From: Hippasteria phrygiana
Taxonomy: Eukaryota > Echinodermata > Asteroidea > Valvatida > Goniasteridae
Length of the DNA: 64,000 nt
Direction of reading: 5' to 3'
NCBI GenBank assembly: GCA_037893225.1
Contig: JAZGUH010000183.1
Coordinates: 310,001-374,000 of the forward strand
Shown here: positions 39,511 through 52,500 of the stretch, piece by piece
How positions within the stretch are numbered: position 1 is the first letter of the stretch
Layout: every line of letters starts with the position of its first letter
Notes under the pieces: model-generated
Told to the model about the DNA's origin: nothing
The model's input: the letters and a program-made list of their open reading frames with translations, nothing else
The model's database searches: none
Program-made: the position numbers and the translations under genes

Positions 39511-41598
39511 TTGCATGAAATATCAACCAAATTCAGTAATTTTGACATGTATGGATAGCTTAGATCTGGCGCTACATGTTGCAATTATCGGCGGCTTCTT
39601 AGAGTTAAAACTTGTGGAGAAAATTCAAACCTCGCAATGTTTATTTTCTTTCCGGCCAACATCTGTGTACATGTTACCGTCTATTTATTGCTCCATGCCT
39701 GTCAAAATCCCTGGGGTATGGACTTGCTTTACTCATTCATAATTGCATGAAATATCAACCAAATTCAGTAATTTTGACATGTATGGATAGCTTAGATCTG
39801 GCGCTACATGTTGCAATTATCGGCGGCTTCTTAGAGTTAAAACTTGTGGAGAAAATTCAAACCTCGCAATGTTTATTTTCTTCCTGGCCACCATCTGTGT
39901 GCAGATTACCGCCTATTTATTGCTCCATGCCTGTCAAAATCCCTGGGGTATGGACTTGCTTTACTCATTCATAATTGCATGAAATATCAACCAAATTCAG
40001 TAATTTTGACATGTATGGATAGCTTAGATCTGGCGCTACATGTTGCAATTATCGGCGGCTTCTTAGAGTTAAAACTTGTGGAGAAAATTCAAACCTCGCA
40101 ATGTTTATTTTCTTTCCGGCCAACATCTGTGTACATGTTACCTTTTATTTATTGCTCCATGCCTGTCAAATTCCCTGGGGTATGGACTTGCTTTACTCAT
40201 TCATAATTGCATGAAATATCAACCAAATTCAGTAATTTTGACATGTATGGATAGCTTAGATCTGGCGCTACATGTTGCAATTATCGGCGGCTTCTTAGAG
40301 TTAAAACTTGTGGAGAAAATTCAAACCTCGCAATGTTTATTTTCTTCCTGGCCACCATCTGTGTGCAGATTACCGCCTATTTATTGCTCCATGCCTGTCA
40401 AAATCCCTGGGGTATGGACTTGCTTTACTCATTCATAATTGCATGAAATATCAACCAAATTCAGTAATTTTGACATGTATGGATAGCTTAGATCTGGCGC
40501 TACATGTTGCAATTATCGGCGGCTTCTTAGAGTTAAAACTTGTGGAGAAAATTCAAACCTCGCAATGTTTATTTTCTTTCCGGCCAACATCTGTGTACAT
40601 GTTACCGTCTATTTATTGCTCCATGCCTGTCAAAATCCCTGGGTGTATGGACTTGCTTTACTCATTCATAATTGCATGAAATATCAACCAAATTCAGTAA
40701 TTTTGACATGTATGGATAGCTTAGATCTGGCGCTACATGTTGCAATTATCGGCGGCTTCTTAGAGTTAAAACTTGTGGAGAAAATTCAAACCTCGCAATG
40801 TTTATTTTCTTCCTGGCCACCATCTGTGTGCAGATTACCGCCTATTTATTGCTCCATGCCTGTCAAAATCCCTGGGGTATGGACTTGCTTTACTCATTCA
40901 TAATTGCATGAAATATCAACCAAATTCAGTAATTTTGACATGTATGGATAGCTTAGATCTGGCGCTACATGTTGCAATTATCGGCGGCTTCTTAGAGTTA
41001 AAACTTGTGGAGAAAATTCAAACCTCGCAATGTTTATTTTCTTTCCGGCCAACATCTGTGTACATGTTACCGTCTATTTATTGCTCCATGCCTGTCAAAA
41101 TCCCTGGGGTATGGACTTGCTTTACTCATTCATAATTGCATGAAATATCAACCAAATTCAGTAATTTTGACATGTATGGATAGCTTAGATCTGGCGCTAC
41201 ATGTTGCAATTATCGGCGGCTTCTTAGAGTTAAAACTTGTGGAGAAAATTCAAACCTCGCAATGTTTATTTTCTTTCCGGCCAACATCTGTGTGCATATT
41301 ACCTTCTATTTATTGCTCCATGCATGTCAAATTCCCTGGGGTATGACTTGCTTTACTCATTCATAATTGCATGAAATATCAACCAAATTCAGTAATTTTG
41401 ACATGTATGGATAGCTTAGATCTGGCGCTACATGTTGCAATTATCGGCGGCTTCTTAGAGTTAAAACTTGTGGAGAAAATTCAAACCTCGCAATGTTTAT
41501 TTTCTTTCCGGCCAACATCTGTGTACATGTTACCGTCTATTTATTGCTCCATGCATGTCAAATTCCCTGGGGTATGGACTTGCTTTACTCATTCATAA
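39511..41598 (+). repeat. 2088-bp tandem duplication, copy 2 (9 units)
   Basis: Second copy of 37423-39510, with the same unit order, the same +1 in the fifth unit and the same -1 in the eighth. It is followed by G-T-b-I, e, e, x, the ancestral continuation seen at 10514-11440. Confidence 0.93.
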
Positions 41599-42525
41599 TT
41601 GCATGAAATATCAACCAAATTCAGTAATTTTGACATGTATGGATAGCTTAGATCTGGCGCTACATGTTGCAATTATCGGCGGCTTCTTAGAGTTAACACT
41701 TGTGGAGAAAATTCAAACCTCGCAATGTTTATTTTCTTCCTGGCCACCATCTGTGTGCAGATTACCGCCTATTTATTGCTCCATGCCTGTCAAAATCCCT
41801 GGGGTATGGACTTGCTTTACTCATTCATAATTGCATGAAATATCAACCAAATTCAGTAATTTTGACATGTATGGATAGCTTAGATCTGGCGCTACATGTT
41901 GCAATTATCGGCGGCTTCTTAGAGTTAAAACTTGTGGAGAAAATTCAAACCTCGCAATGTTTATTTTCTCTCCGGCCAACATCTGTGTGCATATTACCTT
42001 CTATTTATTGCTCCATGCATGTCAAATTCCCTACGGTATGACTTGCTTTACTCATTCATAATTGCATGAAATATCAACCAAATTCAGTAATTTTGACATG
42101 TATGGATAGCTTAGATCTGGCGCTACATGTTGCAATTATCGGCGGCTTCTTAGAGTTAAAACTTGTGGAGAAAATTCAAACCTCGCAATGTTTATTTTCT
42201 TTCCGGCCAACATCTGTGTGCATATTACCTTCTATTTATTGCTCCATGCCTGTCAAATTCCCTAGGCTATGACTTGCTTTACTCATTCATAATTGCATGA
42301 AATATCAACCAAATTCAGTAATTTTGACATGTATGGATAGCTTAGATCTGGCGCTACATGTTGCAATTATCGGCGGCTTCTAAAGAGTTAACATTTGTGG
42401 AGAAAATTCAAACCTCGCAATGTTTATTTTCTTCCCGGCCACCATCTGTGTGCAGATTACCTTTTATTTATTGCTCCATGCCTGTCAAATTCCCTGGGGT
42501 ATGGACTTGCTTTACTCATTCATAA
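40904..42525 (+). repeat. Boundary cassette, copy at end of block VI
   Basis: Seven units matching 9819-11440 in order and length, including the three -1 changes and the final +1. The first TACGG e unit here has CTCTCCGG instead of CTTTCCGG. Followed by D-K-a-H (with GTATTTTTG) and G-F-a-P, the latter being the leftmost unit with the C172 marker. Confidence 0.9.
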
Positions 42526-45500
42526 TTGCATGAAATATCAACCAAATTCAGTATTTTTGACATGTATGGATAGCTTAGATCTGGCGCTACATGTTGCAAT
42601 TATCGACGGCTTCTTAGAGTTAAAACTTGTGGAGAAAATTCAAACCTCGCAATGTTTATTTTCTTCCCGGCCACCATCTGTGTGCAGATTACCTTTTATT
42701 TATTGCTCCATGCATGTCAAATTCCCTGGGGTATGGACTTGCTTTACTCATTCATAATTGCATGAAATATCAAACAAATTCAGTAATTTTGACATGTATG
42801 GATAGCTTAGATCTGGCGCTACATGTTGCAATTATCGGCGGCTTCTTAGAGTTAACATTTGTGGAGAAAATTCAAACCTCGCAATGTTTATTTTCTTCCC
42901 GGCCACCATCTGTGTGCAGATTACCTTTCATTTATTGCTCCATGCCTGTCAAATTCCCTGGGGTATGGACTTGCTTTACTCATTCATAATTGCATGAAAT
43001 ATCAACCAAATTCAGTAATTTTGACATGTATGGATAGCTTAGATCTGGCGCTACATGTTGCAATTATCGACGGCTTCTTAGAGTTAAAACTTGTGGAGAA
43101 AATTCAAACCTCGCAATGTTTATTTTCTTTCCGGCAAACATCTGTGTACATGTTACCGTCTATTTATTGCTCCATGCATGTCAAATTCCCTGGGGTATGG
43201 ACTTGCTTTACTCATTCATAATTGCATGAAATATCAACCAAATTCAGTAATTTTGACATGTATGGATAGCTTAGATCTGGCGCTACATGTTGCAATTATC
43301 GGCGGCTTCTTAGAGTTAAAACTTGTGGAGAAAATTCAAACCTCGCAATGTTTATTTTCTTTCCGGCCAACATCTGTGTACATGTTACCGTCTATTTATT
43401 GCTCCATGCCTGTCAAAATCCCTGGGGTATGGACTTGCTTTACTCATTCATAATTGCATGAAATATCAACCAAATTCAGTAATTTTGACATGTATGGATA
43501 GCTTAGATCTGGCGCTACATGTTGCAATTATCGGCGGCTTCTTAGAGTTAAAACTTGTGGAGAAAATTCAAACCTCGCAATGTTTATTTTCTTTCCGGCC
43601 AACATCTGTGTACATGTTACCGTCTATTTATTGCTCCATGCATGTCAAATTCCCTGGGGTATGGACTTGCTTTACTCATTCATAATTGCATGAAATATCA
43701 ACCAAATTCAGTAATTTTGACATGTATGGATAGCTTAGATCTGGCGCTACATGTTGCAATTATCGGCGGCTTCTTAGAGTTAACACTTGTGGAGAAAATT
43801 CAAACCTCGCAATGTTTATTTTCTTCCCGGCCACCATCTGTGTGCAGATTACCTTTTATTTATTGCTCCATGCCTGTCAAATTCCCTGGGGTATGGACTT
43901 GCTTTACTCATTCATAATTGCATGAAATATCAACCAAATTCAGTAATTTTGACATGTATGGATAGCTTAGATCTGGCGCTACATGTTGCAATTATCGGCG
44001 GCTTCTTAGAGTTAAAACTTGTGGAGAAAATTCAAACCTCGCAATGTTTATTTTCTTTCCGGCCAACATCTGTGTACATGTTACCGTCTATTTATTGCTC
44101 CATGCATGTCAAATTCCCTGGGGTATGGACTTGCTTTACTCATTCATAATTGCATGAAATATCAACCAAATTCAGTAATTTTGACATGTATGGATAGCTT
44201 AGATCTGGCACTACATGTTGCAATTATCGGCGGCTTCTTAGAGTTAACACTTGTGGAGAAAATTCAAACCTCGCAATGTTTATTTTCTTTCCGGCCAACA
44301 TCTGTGTGCATATTACCTTCTATTTATTGCTCCATGCCTGTCAAATTCCCTAGGGTATGACTTGCTTTACTCATTCATAATTGCATGAAATATCAACCAA
44401 ATTCAGTATTTTTGACATGTATGGATAGCTTAGATCTGGCGCAACATGTTGCAATTATCGGCGGCTTCTAAAGAGTTAACATTTGTGGAGAAAATTCAAA
44501 CCTCGCAATGTTTATTTTCTTCCCGGCCACCATCTGTGTGCAGATTACCTTTTATTTATTGCTCCATGCCTGTCAAATTCCCTGGGGTATGGACTTGCTT
44601 TACTCATTCATAATTGCATGAAATATCAACCAAATTCAGTAATTTTGACATGTATGGATAGCTTAGATCTGGCGCTACATGTTGCAATTATCGACGGCTT
44701 CTTAGAGTTAAAACTTGTGGAGAAAATTCAAACCTCGCAATGTTTATTTTCTTCCCGGCCACCATCTGTGTGCAGATTACCTTTTATTTATTGCTCCATG
44801 CATGTCAAATTCCCTGGGGTATGGACTTGCTTTACTCATTCATAATTGCATGAAATATCAACCAAATTCAGTAATTTTGACATGTATGGATAGCTTAGAT
44901 CTGGCGCTACATGTTGCAATTATCGGCGGCTTCTAAAGAGTTAACATTTGTGGAGAAAATTCAAACCTCGCAATGTTTATTTTCTTCCCGGCCACCATCT
45001 GTGTGCAGATTACCTTTTATTTATTGCTCCATGCCTGTCAAATTCCCTGGGGTATGGACTTGCTTTACTCATTCATAATTGCATGAAATATCAACCAAAT
45101 TCAGTAATTTTGACATGTATGGATAGCTTAGATCTGGCGCTACATGTTGCAATTATCGACGGCTTCTTAGAGTTAAAACTTGTGGAGAAAATTCAAACCT
45201 CGCAATGTTTATTTTCTTCCCGGCCACCATCTGTGTGCAGATTACCTTTTATTTATTGCTCCATGCATGTCAAATTCCCTGGGGTATGGACCTGCTTTAC
45301 TCATTCATAATTGCATGAAATATCAACCAAATTCAGTAATTTTGACATGTATGGATAGCTTAGATCTGGCGCTACATGTTGCAATTATCGGCGGCTTCTT
45401 AGAGTTAACATTTGTGGAGAAAATTCAAACCTCGCAATGTTTATTTTCTTCCCGGCCACCATCTGTGTGCAGATTACCTTTCATTTATTGCTCCATGCCT

Positions 45501-48500
45501 GTCAAATTCCCTGGGGTATGGACTTGCTTTACTCATTCATAATTGCATGAAATATCAACCAAATTCAGTAATTTTGACATGTATGGATAGCTTAGATCTG
45601 GCGCTACATGTTGCAATTATCGACGGCTTCTTAGAGTTAAAACTTGTGGAGAAAATTCAAACCTCGCAATGTTTATTTTCTTTCCGGCAAACATCTGTGT
45701 ACATGTTACCGTCTATTTATTGCTCCATGCATGTCAAATTCCCTGGGGTATGGACTTGCTTTACTCATTCATAATTGCATGAAATATTAACCAAATTCAG
45801 TAATTTTGACATGTATGGATAGCTTAGATCTGGCGCTACATGTTGCAATTATCGGCGGCTTCTTAGAGTTAAAACTTGAGGAGAAAATTCAAACCTCGCA
45901 ATGTTTATTTTCTTTCCGGCCAACATCTGTGTACATGTTACCGTCTATTTATTGCTCCATGCCTGTCAAAATCCCTGGGGTATGGACTTGCTTTACTCAT
46001 TCATAATTGCATGAAATATCAACCAAATTCAGTAATTTTGACATGTATGGATAGCTTAGATCTGGCGCTACATGTTGCAATTATCGGCGGCTTCTTAGAG
46101 TTAAAACTTGTGGAGAAAATTCAAACCTCGCAATGTTTATTTTCTTCCCGGCCACCATCTGTGTACATGTTACCGTCTATTTATTGCTCCATGCATGTCA
46201 AATTCCCTGGGGTATGGACTTGCTTTACTCATTCATAATTGCATGAAATATCAACCAAATTCAGTAATTTTGACATGTATGGATAGCTTAGATCTGGCGC
46301 TACATGTTGCAATTATCGGCGGCTTCTTAGAGTTAACACTTGTGGAGAAAATTCAAACCTCGCAATGTTTATTTTCTTTCCGGCCAACATCTGTGTGCAT
46401 ATTACCTTCTATTTATTGCTCCATGCCTGTCAAATTCCCTAGGGTATGACTTGCTTTACTCATTCATAATTGCATGAAATATCAACCAAATTCAGTAATT
46501 TTGACATGTATGGATAGCTTAGATCTGGCGCAACATGTTGCAATTATCGGCGGCTTCTAAAGAGTTAACATTTGTGGAGAAAATTCAAACCTCGCAATGT
46601 TTATTTTCTTCCCGGCCACCATCTGTGTGCAGATTACCTTTTATTTATTGCTCCATGCCTGTCAAATTCCCTGGGGTATGGACTTGCTTTACTCATTCAT
46701 AATTGCATGAAATATCAACCAAATTCAGTAATTTTGACATGTATGGATAGCTTAGATCTGGCGCTACATGTTGCAATTATCGACGGCTTCTTAGAGTTAA
46801 AACTTGTGGAGAAAATTCAAACCTCGCAATGTTTATTTTCTTCCCGGCCACCATCTGTGTGCAGATTACCTTTTATTTATTGCTCCATGCATGTCAAATT
46901 CCCTGGGGTATGGACTTGCTTTACTCATTCATAATTGCATGAAATATCAACCAAATTCAGTAATTTTGACATGTATGGATAGCTTAGATCTGGCGCTACA
47001 TGTTGCAATTATCGGCGGCTTCTTAGAGTTAACACTTGTGGAGAAAATTCAAACCTCGCAATGTTTATTTTCTTTCCGGCCAACATCTGTGTGCATATTA
47101 CCTTCTATTTATTGCTCCATGCCTGTCAAATTCCCTAGGGTATGACTTGCTTTACTCATTCATAATTGCATGAAATATCAACCAAATTCAGTAATTTTGA
47201 CATGTATGGATAGCTTAGATCTGGCGCTACATGTTGCAATTATCGACGGCTTCTTAGAGTTAAAACTTGTGGAGAAAATTCAAACCTCGCAATGTTTATT
47301 TTCTTCCCGGCCACCATCTGTGTGCAGATTACCTTTTATTTATTGCTCCATGCATGTCAAATTCCCTGGGGTATGGACTTGCTTTACTCATTCATAATTG
47401 CATGAAATATCAACCAAATTCAGTAATTTTGACATGTATGGATAGCTTAGATCTGGCGCTACATGTTGCAATTATCGGCGGCTTCTTAGAGTTAACATTT
47501 GTGGAGAAAATTCAAACCTCGCAATGTTTATTTTCTTCCCGGCCACCATCTGTGTGCAGATTACCTTTCATTTATTGCTCCATGCCTGTCAAATTCCCTG
47601 GGGTATGGACTTGCTTTACTCATTCATAATTGCATGAAATATCAACCAAATTCAGTAATTTTGACATGTATGGATAGCTTAGATCTGGCGCTACATGTTG
47701 CAATTATCGACGGCTTCTTAGAGTTAAAACTTGTGGAGAAAATTCAAACCTCGCAATGTTTATTTTCTTTCCGGCAAACATCTGTGTACATGTTACCGTC
47801 TATTTATTGCTCCATGCATGTCAAATTCCCTGGGGTATGGACTTGCTTTACTCATTCATAATTGCATGAAATATCAACCAAATTCAGTAATTTTGACATG
47901 TATGGATAGCTTAGATCTGGCGCTACATGTTGCAATTATCGGCGGCTTCTTAGAGTTAAAACTTGTGGAGAAAATTCAAACCTCGCAATGTTTATTTTCT
48001 TTCCGGCCAACATCTGTGTACATGTTACCGTCTATTTATTGCTCCATGCCTGTCAAAATCCCTGGGGTATGGACTTGCTTTACTCATTCATAATTGCATG
48101 AAATATCAACCAAATTCAGTAATTTTGACATGTATGGATAGCTTAGATCTGGCGCTACATGTTGCAATTATCGGCGGCTTCTTAGAGTTAAAACTTGTGG
48201 AGAAAATTCAAACCTCGCAATGTTTATTTTCTTCCCGGCCACCATCTGTGTGCAGATTACCTTTTATTTATTGCTCCATGCCTGTCAAATTCCCTGGGGT
48301 ATGGACTTGCTTTACTCATTCATAATTGCATGAAATATCAACCAAATTCAGTAATTTTGACATGTATGGATAGCTTAGATCTGGCGCTACATGTTGCAAT
48401 TATCGGCGGCTTCTTAGAGTTAAAACTTGTGGAGAAAATTCAAACCTCGCAATGTTTATTTTCTTTCCGGCCAACATCTGTGTACATGTTACCGTCTATT

Positions 48501-49252
48501 TATTGCTCCATGCATGTCAAATTCCCTGGGGTATGGACTTGCTTTACTCATTCATAATTGCATGAAATATCAACCAAATTCAGTAATTTTGACATGTATG
48601 GATAGCTTAGATCTGGCGCTACATGTTGCAATTATCGGCGGCTTCTTAGAGTTAACACTTGTGGAGAAAATTCAAACCTCGCAATGTTTATTTTCTTTCC
48701 GGCCAACATCTGTGTGCATATTACCTTCTATTTATTGCTCCATGCCTGTCAAATTCCCTAGGGTATGACTTGCTTTACTCATTCATAATTGCATGAAATA
48801 TCAACCAAATTCAGTAATTTTGACATGTATGGATAGCTTAGATCTGGCGCTACATGTTGCAATTATCGGCGGCTTCTTAGAGTTAAAACTTGTGGAGAAA
48901 ATTCAAACCTCGCAATGTTTATTTTCTTTCCGGCCAACATCTGTGTACATGTTACCGTCTATTTATTGCTCCATGCATGTCAAATTCCCTGGGGTATGGA
49001 CTTGCTTTACTCATTCATAATTGCATGAAATATCAACCAAATTCAGTAATTTTGACATGTATGGATAGCTTAGATCTGGCGCTACATGTTGCAATTATCG
49101 GCGGCTTCTTAGAGTTAACACTTGTGGAGAAAATTCAAACCTCGCAATGTTTATTTTCTTCCCGGCCACCATCTGTGTGCAGATTACCTTTTATTTATTG
49201 CTCCATGCCTGTCAAATTCCCTGGGGTATGGACTTGCTTTACTCATTCATAA
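42526..49252 (+). repeat. Block VII: 9- to 11-unit higher-order repeats, D-K-a-H / G-F-a-P(C172) / D-K-c-H backbone
   Basis: Three successive modules start with the same triplet D-K-a-H, G-F-a-P, D-K-c-H followed by d-I: 42526-45078 (11 units, 2553 bp), 45079-47165 (9 units, 2087 bp) and 47166-49252 (9 units, 2087 bp). In each the G-F-a-P unit has C instead of T at position 172. The tails of the modules differ by unit gain, loss and exchange. Four 231-bp G-T-e-P units with CTAGGGTATGA occur only here (44150-44380, 46239-46469, 46935-47165, 48558-48788). Confidence 0.86.
46007..46238 (+). repeat. Chimeric monomer a / d
   Basis: The core begins as class a (CCCGGCCACC) and continues as class d (GTACATGTTACCGTC) with an H tail. 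The switch is again in ATCTGTGT, near positions 151-158. At the same place in the neighbouring module (48094-48325) the unit is G-K-a-P, so one parent was probably that type. Confidence 0.85.
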
Positions 49253-51572
49253 TTGCATGAAATATCAACCAAATTCAGTAATTTTGACATGTATGGATAG
49301 CTTAGATCTGGCGCTACATGTTGCAATTATCGACGGCTTCTTAGAGTTAAAACTTGTGGAGAAAATTCAAACCTCGCAATGTTTATTTTCTTCCCGGCCA
49401 CCATCTGTGTGCAGATTACCTTTTATTTATTGCTCCATGCATGTCAAATTCCCTGGGGTATGGACTTGCTTTACTCATTCATAATTGCATGAAATATCAA
49501 CCAAATTCAGTAATTTTGACATGTATGGATAGCTTAGATCTGGCGCTACATGTTGCAATTATCGGCGGCTTCTTAGAGTTAACATTTGTGGAGAAAATTC
49601 AAACCTCGCAATGTTTATTTTCTTCCCGGCCACCATCTGTGTGCAGATTACCTTTCATTTATTGCTCCATGCCTGTCAAATTCCCTGGGGTATGGACTTG
49701 CTTTACTCATTCATAATTGCATGAAATATCAACCAAATTCAGTAATTTTGACATGTATGGATAGCTTAGATCTGGCGCTACATGTTGCAATTATCGACGG
49801 CTTCTTAGAGTTAAAACTTGTGGAGAAAATTCAAACTTCGCAATGTTTATTTTCTTTCCGGCAAACATCTGTGTACATGTTACCGTCTATTTATTGCTCC
49901 ATGCATGTCAAATTCCCTGGGGTATGGACTTGCTTTACTCATTCATAATTGCATGAAATATCAACCAAATTCAGTAATTTTGACATGTATGGATAGCTTA
50001 GATCTGGCGCTACATGTTGCAATTATCGGCGGCTTCTTTGAGTTAAAACTTGTGGAGAAAATTCAAACCTCGCAATGTTTATTTTCTTTCCGGCCAACAT
50101 CTGTGTACATGTTACCGTCTATTTATTGCTCCATGCATGTCAAATTCCCTGGGGTATGGACTTGCTTTACTCATTCATAATTGCATGAAATATCAACCAA
50201 ATTCAGTAATTTTGACATGTATGGATAGCTTAGATCTGGCGCTACATGTTGCAATTATCGGCGGCTTCTTAGAGTTAACACTTGTGGAGAAAATTCAAAC
50301 CTCGCAATGTTTATTTTCTTCCTGGCCACCATCTGTGTGCAGATTACCGCCTATTTATTGCTCCATGCATGTCAAATTCCCTGGGGTATGGACTTGCTTT
50401 ACTCATTCATAATTGCATGAAATATCAACCAAATTCAGTAATTTTGACATGTATGGATAGCTTAGATCTGGCGCTACATGTTGCAATTATCGGCGGCTTC
50501 TTAGAGTAAAAACTTGTGGAGAAAATTCAAACCTCGCAATGTTTATTTTCTTTCCGGCCAACATCTGTGTACATGTTACCGTCTATTTATTGCTCCATGC
50601 ATGTCAAATTCCCTGGGGTATGGACTTGCTTTACTCATTCATAATTGCATGAAATATCAACCAAATTCAGTAATTTTGACATGTATGGATAGCTTAGATC
50701 TGGCGCTACATGTTGCAATTATCGGCGGCTTCTTAGAGTTAACACTTGTGGAGAAAATTCAAACCTCGCAATGTTTATTTTCTTCCTGGCCACCATCTGT
50801 GTGCAGATTACCGCCTATTTATTGCTCCATGCATGTCAAATTCCCTGGGGTATGGACTTGCTTTACTCATTCATAATTGCATGAAATATCAACCAAATTC
50901 AGTAATTTTGACATGTATGGATAGCTTAGATCTGGCGCTACATGTTGCAATTATCGGCGGCTTCCTAGAATTAAAACTTGTGGAGAAAATTCAAACCTCG
51001 CAATGTTTATTTTCTTTCCGGCCAACATCTGTGTACATGTTACCGTCTATTTATTGCTCCATGCATGTCAAATTCCCTGGGGTATGGACTTGCTTTACTC
51101 ATTCATAATTGCATGAAATATCAACCAAATTCAGTAATTTTGACATGTATGGATAGCTTAGATCTGGCGCTACATGTTGCAATTATCGACGGCTTCTTAG
51201 AGTTAAAACTTGTGGAGAAAATTCAAACCTCGCAATGTTTATTTTCTTTCCGGCAAACATCTGTGTACATGTTACCGTCTATTTATTGCTCCATGCATGT
51301 CAAATTCCCTGGGGTATGGACTTGCTTTACTCATTCATAATTGCATGAAATATCAACCAAATTCAGTAATTTTGACATGTATGGATAGCTTAGATCTGGC
51401 GCTACATGTTGCAATTATCGGCGGCTTCTTAGAGTTAAAACTTGTGGAGAAAATTCAAACCTCGCAATGTTTATTTTCTTTCCGGCCAACATCTGTGTAC
51501 ATGTTACCGTCTATTTATTGCTCCATGCCTGTCAAAATCCCTGGGGTATGGACTTGCTTTACTCATTCATAA

Positions 51573-51804
51573 TTGCATGAAATATCAACCAAATTCAGTA
51601 ATTTTGACATGTATGGATAGCTTAGATCTGGCGCTACATGTTGCAATTATCGGCGGCTTCTTAGAGTTAAAACTTGTGGAGAAAATTCAAACCTCGCAAT
51701 GTTTATTTTCTTTCCGGCCAACATCTGTGTACATGTTACCGTCTATTTATTGCTCCATGCATGTCAAATTCCCTGGGGTATGGACTTGCTTTACTCATTC
51801 ATAA
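51573..51804 (+). repeat. Representative G-K-d-H monomer (class d)
   Basis: Class d (63 units) is class c with C instead of A at position 147. It is absent from 11441 to 26058, present in the b/d/e blocks mainly with the I tail, and dominant from 43222 to the right edge with either H or I tails. Like class c it contains the third ACATGT palindrome at monomer positions 159-164. Sharing T141, A149 and ACATG at 159-163 places c and d as sister classes. Confidence 0.92.
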
Positions 51805-52268
51805 TTGCATGAAATATCAACCAAATTCAGTAATTTTGACATGTATGGATAGCTTAGATCTGGCGCTACATGTTGCAATTATCGGCGGCTTCTTAGAGTT
51901 AACACTTGTGGAGAAAATTCAAACCTCGCAATGTTTATTTTCTTCCCGGCCACCATCTGTGTGCAGATTACCTTTTATTTATTGCTCCATGCCTGTCAAA
52001 TTCCCTGGGGTATGGACTTGCTTTACTCATTCATAATTGCATGAAATATCAACCAAATTCAGTAATTTTGACATGTATGGATAGCTTAGATCTGGCGCTA
52101 CATGTTGCAATTATCGGCGGCTTCTTAGAGTTAAAACTTGTGGAGAAAATTCAAACCTCGCAATGTTTATTTTCTTTCCGGCCAACATCTGTGTACATGT
52201 TACCGTCTATTTATTGCTCCATGCATGTCAAATTCCCTGGGGTATGGACTTGCTTTACTCATTCATAA

Positions 52269-52500
52269 TTGCATGAAATATCAACCAAATTCAGTAATTT
52301 TGACATGTATGGATAGCTTAGATCTGGCGCTACATGTTGCAATTATCGACGGCTTCTTAGAGTTAAAACTTGTGGAGAAAATTCAAACCTCGCAATGTTT
52401 ATTTTCTTTCCGGCCAACATCTGTGTACATGTTACCGTCTATTTATTGCTCCATGCCTGTCAAAATCCCTGGGGTATGGACTTGCTTTACTCATTCATAA
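52269..52500 (+). repeat. Chimeric monomer D-K / d-I, deletion join
   Basis: A81 belongs with D-K-c-H and the d-I right half belongs with the next unit of the module. Fusing the two removes one 232-bp unit from the five-unit module, making the four-unit copy at 52269-53196. This is the deletion counterpart of the duplication joins elsewhere. Confidence 0.85.

Larger units (their letters stand above)
36031..42525 (+). repeat. Block VI: b/d/e-rich region with nested duplications
   Basis: Twenty-eight units: 12 d, 11 b, 4 e, 1 a. It is mostly b-I/d-I dimers, expanded by a 1160-bp and then an overlapping 2088-bp tandem duplication, and ends with the boundary cassette (40904-42525). Two units carry the same inserted T giving CTGGGTGTATGG (starting at 38551 and 40639). 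Confidence 0.87.

Noticed and set aside
45775..46006. Functional loss in a gene copy, from TATTAACC creating a stop at about 45787
   Set aside because: It is a single C to T change in a non-coding satellite unit, next to GAGGAG for GTGGAG in the same unit. Both are ordinary point mutations.
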